A stretch of 22,306 bases of DNA from Pleurobrachia bachei (Eukaryota; Ctenophora; Tentaculata; Cydippida; Pleurobrachiidae). The notes below the pieces were generated by a model. The model did no database searches. It was not told the origin of the DNA and was given only the letters and a program-made list of their open reading frames with translations. A program made the position numbers and the translations under genes. Below, piece by piece: positions 20,901 through 22,306 of this stretch (positions are counted from its first letter, which is position 1; every line of letters starts with the position of its first letter). The stretch covers positions 1 to 22,306 of the forward strand of contig AVPN01001135.1 in assembly GCA_000695325.1 (NCBI GenBank). Reading direction: 5' to 3'.

Positions 20901-22110
20901 TGTCATGTGAGGTGGTTCAATCTGCTTTACCTTAGAGCACCAGTTTTCCTCTCTATGTTACCCATCCTACAGCCGTTGTTCATTTCCTAACTCTCTCCCT
21001 AGACAAGAAGCTATCGATTACGGTGAGCTCGATGTTGCGATAAAGAACGCTTGCTCTAAGAAGAATCTATTGGACGTTGAAGGGTTCATCGCCAAGTGTA
21101 TCCAACTCTATGAGACGACTGTGGTCCGTCACGGTCTCATGTTGGTCGGACCTACTGGATCTGGAAAAACTCGCTGTTATGAGGTACGTTGGTCTCTTGA
21201 AATTATGATCACTTTCAAGAATGTTTAATGAAGTAAGAAGTTCCCGGCCTGTGTAACACACTATATTTTAGGTCCTGAAAGACGCAATGACCGATATCAA
21301 GGGTTACTGCATTGGAGCTTACACCTTTGAGAAGGTGATGACGTACGTCCTGAACCCCAAATCAATCACTATGGGCCAGCTTTACGGAGAATTTGATCCC
21401 CTGACCCATGAATGGACAGACGGTATTCTCTCCTCCCTGATCCGGTTGGGTACCAGTGCGACTGACACCAACAAGAGATGGTATGTGTTCGATGGTCCTG
21501 TTGATGCTGTCTGGATCGAGAACATGAACACTGTACTGGATGATAATAAAAAGCTTTGTCTGAGTTCCGGTGAAATCATCAAACTAACAGATGTAAGACT
21601 GAAATTATCACAATTATAGCTAATTTATTGTTAGTAAAACTTGGTGAGCCGTTGTTCAGATCCTGTGATAGCTAGTAACACCTGTATTTCAGTCGATGAC
21701 GATGATGTTCGAAGTGGCTGATCTGGCTGAGGCCTCCCCTGCTACTGTTAGTCGGTGTGGTATGGTTTACCTGGAACCTCAGATTCTAGGAATTAAACCA
21801 TTTGTAACTTGCTGGCTGAACACTCTCCCTGAGTTGTTCCAACCCCACCGGGAACAGCTTCAGACTCTATTCGATACCTATATTGAGGTGAGTGTGGGCG
21901 AAGGAGCTGCATTATACATCGAATTATGGTTACCTAGCAACTCTGTGTTTAGAATTCTTGGACATTCTAATACCCTAAACTCTCCTCCAGCCATCGCTGA
22001 AGTTCCTGAGGGCCAATTGCCGAGAAATGATAACATCAATGAACAGCAGTCTTATTGATAGTGTCAACAGGTTTATGGAGTGCTTCTTCGCTCCCTTCGA
22101 TGTGAAAGAG
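8927..22110 (+). CDS. DNAH1: DNAH1-type axonemal dynein heavy chain, N-terminal half, exons 1-28
   Basis: Inner-arm dynein heavy chain, a minus-end microtubule motor in motile cilia and flagella. I recognise DNAH1 by the N-terminal RGFYSDIL motif and by collinear blocks such as [16 protein letters not shown] and [11 protein letters not shown]. Coding exons, all GT-AG: 8927-9004, 9083-9241, 9325-9548, 9673-9762, 9846-10056, 10156-10356, 10479-10634, 10789-10898, 11023-11270, 11409-11638, 11755-11915, 12032-12308 (or duplicates to 13271), 14864-15057, 15184-15409, 15563-15697, 15788-16782, 17012-17128, 17256-17568, 17683-17862, 17974-18192, 18343-18831, 18959-19072, then 23-26 from 20417 (20417-20566, 20683-20876, 21003-21183, 21272-21592), 21693-21887, 21991-22110. 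The phases join into about 2,096 codons, roughly half of a usual 4,200-residue chain; AAA3-6, stalk and C-terminus lie beyond the window. The ATG at 8927 is preferred because the one 9 bases upstream meets a stop at once. Regulation by RFX is suggested by the X-box. Confidence 0.9.
11409..12308 (+). other. DNAH1: DNAH1 exons 10-12, complete set (copy B)
   Basis: Exons 11409-11638, 11755-11915 and 12032-12308 encode part of the N-terminal tail (DHC_N1-like region), from RIDVPRYPF to SVPQLEK. Exon 10 is the only copy besides A with its acceptor, so transcripts must enter this block here. From exon 12 they could join exon 13 at 14864 directly, or exon 10 could skip to the duplicated exons 11' and 12'. 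Confidence 0.8.
12439..13271 (+). other. Tandem duplicate of DNAH1 exons 10(part)-12
   Basis: The unit of about 959 bases that starts inside exon 10 at 11480 is repeated from 12439. Exon 10' (12439-12597) lacks its acceptor and first 71 bases, so it cannot be spliced in normally. Exons 11' (12719-12879) and 12' (12995-13271) have intact splice sites, lengths and frame. They could replace, but not sensibly follow, exons 11 and 12. The segment before the join (about 12309-12438) is a copy of the GPCR 3' flank, including its last two codons and stop. Confidence 0.8.
13272..14863 (+). other. DNAH1 intron 12, hosting the GPCR gene
   Basis: About 1.6 kb against roughly 75-250 bases for most other introns. 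Nearly all the extra length is the antisense GPCR and its flanks. The exon 13 acceptor (TTTTTCAG at 14856-14863) is strong. The stretch 14660-14820 holds no other recognisable feature. Confidence 0.75.
13414..14571 (-). CDS. Class A (rhodopsin-like) G protein-coupled receptor, intronless, nested in DNAH1 intron 12
   Basis: 385 residues with seven membrane spans, plasma membrane. Class A landmarks: N38 in TM1 (GTVGN), D70 in TM2, C102 at the top of TM3 paired probably with C185 in loop 2, prolines 209 and 212 in TM5, CCP (257-259) in TM6 in place of CWxP, and NPIIY (320-324) in TM7, followed by a likely helix 8 (SFRKFV). The DRY motif is SRL (126-128), so the arginine is kept but the acidic residue is not. 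The TM4 tryptophan also appears absent. Sequons lie at N10 (NIT) and N191 (NET). No signal peptide. Ligand unknown; the family is large in early animals and I would not assign a peptide, amine or opsin type. No retinal lysine is seen in TM7. Single-exon and antisense to its host intron, it probably has its own promoter. Acceptor-like AGs lie 1 and 28 bases before the ATG. It could be orthologous to an orphan receptor. Confidence 0.85.
   Translation of the reverse strand: MAGNGHPSLNITTHGWTWLDICSVVLISLSFLGGTVGNAIALRFFYKKQTGTRQNKRYFNTLYLFISATDLIICLFCAPLIESLIRIIIEGDPILFTVPALCSSWFVLWNSAQILSVYLITSLAVSRLVILAKPSAKVNTKVFMAVTICYLAVTVVFRMAVVGVWHEKSLVGVPIKFRYRELSACILDFSNETASLTYMTVNMIQLMLPIIPSFIGLVISLVILKNSKYHTRDSTREAHSKAATTVILNTTVYLLMCCPFFFSQSWTINCILRHFSQEFPMDECLKEVEDSEAPELGRLFIFHSDILLYCTAYTINSAINPIIYYARLESFRKFVAEDPPDKVRRITTSVLQTTSLIVARTSDAFQQTSKSNDRTSSNGDVDLGK
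14864..16782 (+). other. DNAH1: DNAH1 exons 13-16: tail end and linker-proximal region
   Basis: Four exons. Exon 16 (15788-16782) is 995 bases, the longest in the gene. It encodes the DHC_N2/linker region with the conserved [14 protein letters not shown] and [10 protein letters not shown] segments. The helical, charge-rich text in exons 14-16 fits a tail that binds intermediate and light chains. The split codons at 15057/15184 and 16782/17012 are conserved in the reading. Confidence 0.85.
17012..18192 (+). other. DNAH1: DNAH1 exons 17-20: linker domain
   Basis: Encodes [13 protein letters not shown], then [14 protein letters not shown] and WVLNWPGQ, hallmark linker sequences just before AAA1 in every dynein. 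The linker is the mechanical element of the power stroke. No deviation from the family in these motifs is visible. Confidence 0.85.
18313..18342 (+). other. Possible in-frame alternative acceptor before exon 21
   Basis: ATTCTCTCTCCAG occurs twice, ending at 18312 and 18342, and the following GCATTATGCCCG / GCATGCCCG stretches are also alike. The first AG would add 30 bases, ten codons reading [10 protein letters not shown] with no stop, at a phase-0 junction. The downstream AG gives the conserved protein and is preferred. Confidence 0.5.
18343..19072 (+). other. DNAH1: DNAH1 exons 21-22: AAA1 core, main ATPase site
   Basis: The Walker A GPAGTGKT is at 18592-18615 and the Walker B CFDEFNRI starts at 18742. 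[18 protein letters not shown] follows in exon 22 and carries the sensor I region. AAA1 is the main ATP-hydrolysis site that drives motility. All key residues are present, so this copy looks functional. Confidence 0.9.
19154..20369 (+). other. First copy of DNAH1 exons 23-26, dead-ended at exon 26
   Basis: Exons 19154-19303, 19420-19613 and 19777-19957, and the exon 26 homologue from 20046. The AAA2 Walker A GPTGSGKT is at 19922-19945. Exon 26 follows the second copy as far as 20350. There it loses the end of the exon and its donor and runs through ITNIVF to a TAA at 20367-20369. A transcript using this exon 26 would truncate the motor after AAA2. Exons 23-25 remain usable if spliced to 21272. 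Differences from the second copy are synonymous, so both have been under coding constraint or are allelic. Confidence 0.8.
20417..22110 (+). other. DNAH1: Second copy of DNAH1 exons 23-26, then exons 27-28 (AAA1 end to AAA2)
   Basis: Exons 20417-20566, 20683-20876, 21003-21183, 21272-21592, 21693-21887 and 21991-22110. The AAA2 Walker A is at 21148-21171 and the [14 protein letters not shown] Walker B region is in exon 26'. Exon 27 carries [16 protein letters not shown], conserved across dyneins. Only this set has a working exon 26 donor (GTAAGA at 21593), so it must be in the productive transcript from exon 26 on. Exon 28 ends with FDVKE at 22110 before GTGATT. Confidence 0.85.
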
Positions 22111-22306
22111 GTGATTAATGTTCCAAGACGACCGATTTGGTTTTTTTAAACGTTTTTTCTACTGCAGCTAAGATCCTATTTCCTTTCCCTCCCTATCCTA
22201 GATATTATTTCCTCTCTTATATCCTCTGCACATTACTAACGCTAACCTTCAAGCGGCGCCGTGGGCGTCCCCATCGTTACCAGGGTCCTCCAATCCCGGA
22301 AGAGAA
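22111..22306 (+). other. DNAH1 intron 28, start only
   Basis: Begins with GTGATT. Pyrimidine-rich acceptor-like stretches end at 22176 and 22201, but neither opens a frame that looks like the expected next dynein segment. I see no further exon before the window ends. Confidence 0.4.

Noticed and set aside
1-22306. CRISPR array, integrated virus-like element or tRNA genes
   Set aside because: No spacer-separated direct repeats of CRISPR type, no reverse transcriptase, integrase or capsid-like reading, no long terminal repeats and no tRNA cloverleaf were seen; the direct repeats are explained by 5S units and dynein exon duplications.

Overview
The window is animal nuclear DNA. It has a multi-exon axonemal dynein gene with short GT-AG introns, three 5S rRNA genes in a tandem array, an intronless rhodopsin-class receptor and a single-pass receptor-like protein. 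I cannot name the species. A probable spliced-leader (SL) RNA gene in the 5S unit points to an invertebrate lineage that uses SL trans-splicing.

Layout. (1) 1-2917: minus-strand sequence with a signal-peptide exon (about 135-524) and the 3' part of a membrane protein with an acidic minisatellite stalk (1852-2918). Between them lies a repeat-rich spacer. (2) 2918-5094: two full units and one truncated unit of a 750-bp tandem repeat. Each unit carries a candidate SL RNA followed by a 5S rRNA gene on the + strand. (3) 5095-8475: an extra partial copy ('copy A') of exons 2-12 of the dynein gene, with no first exon or promoter. (4) 8476-8926: the apparent promoter of the intact gene, with an RFX X-box-like site, an inverted CCAAT and a strong 3' splice acceptor just before the ATG. 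(5) 8927-22110: the intact DNAH1-type axonemal inner-arm dynein heavy chain gene, exons 1-28 in my numbering, about 2,096 codons. It runs from the N-terminus through AAA1 and AAA2 and continues past the window. It contains two internal tandem duplications: exons 10(part)-12 at 12439-13271, and exons 23-26 given twice at 19154-20369 and 20417-21592. (6) 13414-14571: a single-exon class A GPCR on the minus strand, nested in the large dynein intron 12.

Most exon differences between the duplicated dynein segments are synonymous, and the copies are mosaic. They may be real young tandem duplications with gene conversion, or two haplotypes laid end to end by an assembler. The sequence alone cannot decide.

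The strangest observation is in copy A. Exactly 50 bases (5167-5216) are the base-by-base complement, NOT reversed, of the matching bases 9122-9171 in the intact copy. No ordinary mutational process does this, because inversion gives a reverse complement. It therefore suggests an artefact or deliberate edit in the data, unless an unknown mechanism is at work. The most interesting biological system is the 5S-linked SL-like RNA: leader, GTAAG donor, UUCG hairpin, Sm-like U-run and terminal hairpin. All three recognisable gene starts carry 3' splice acceptors 1-28 nt before their ATG, as trans-splicing would predict.
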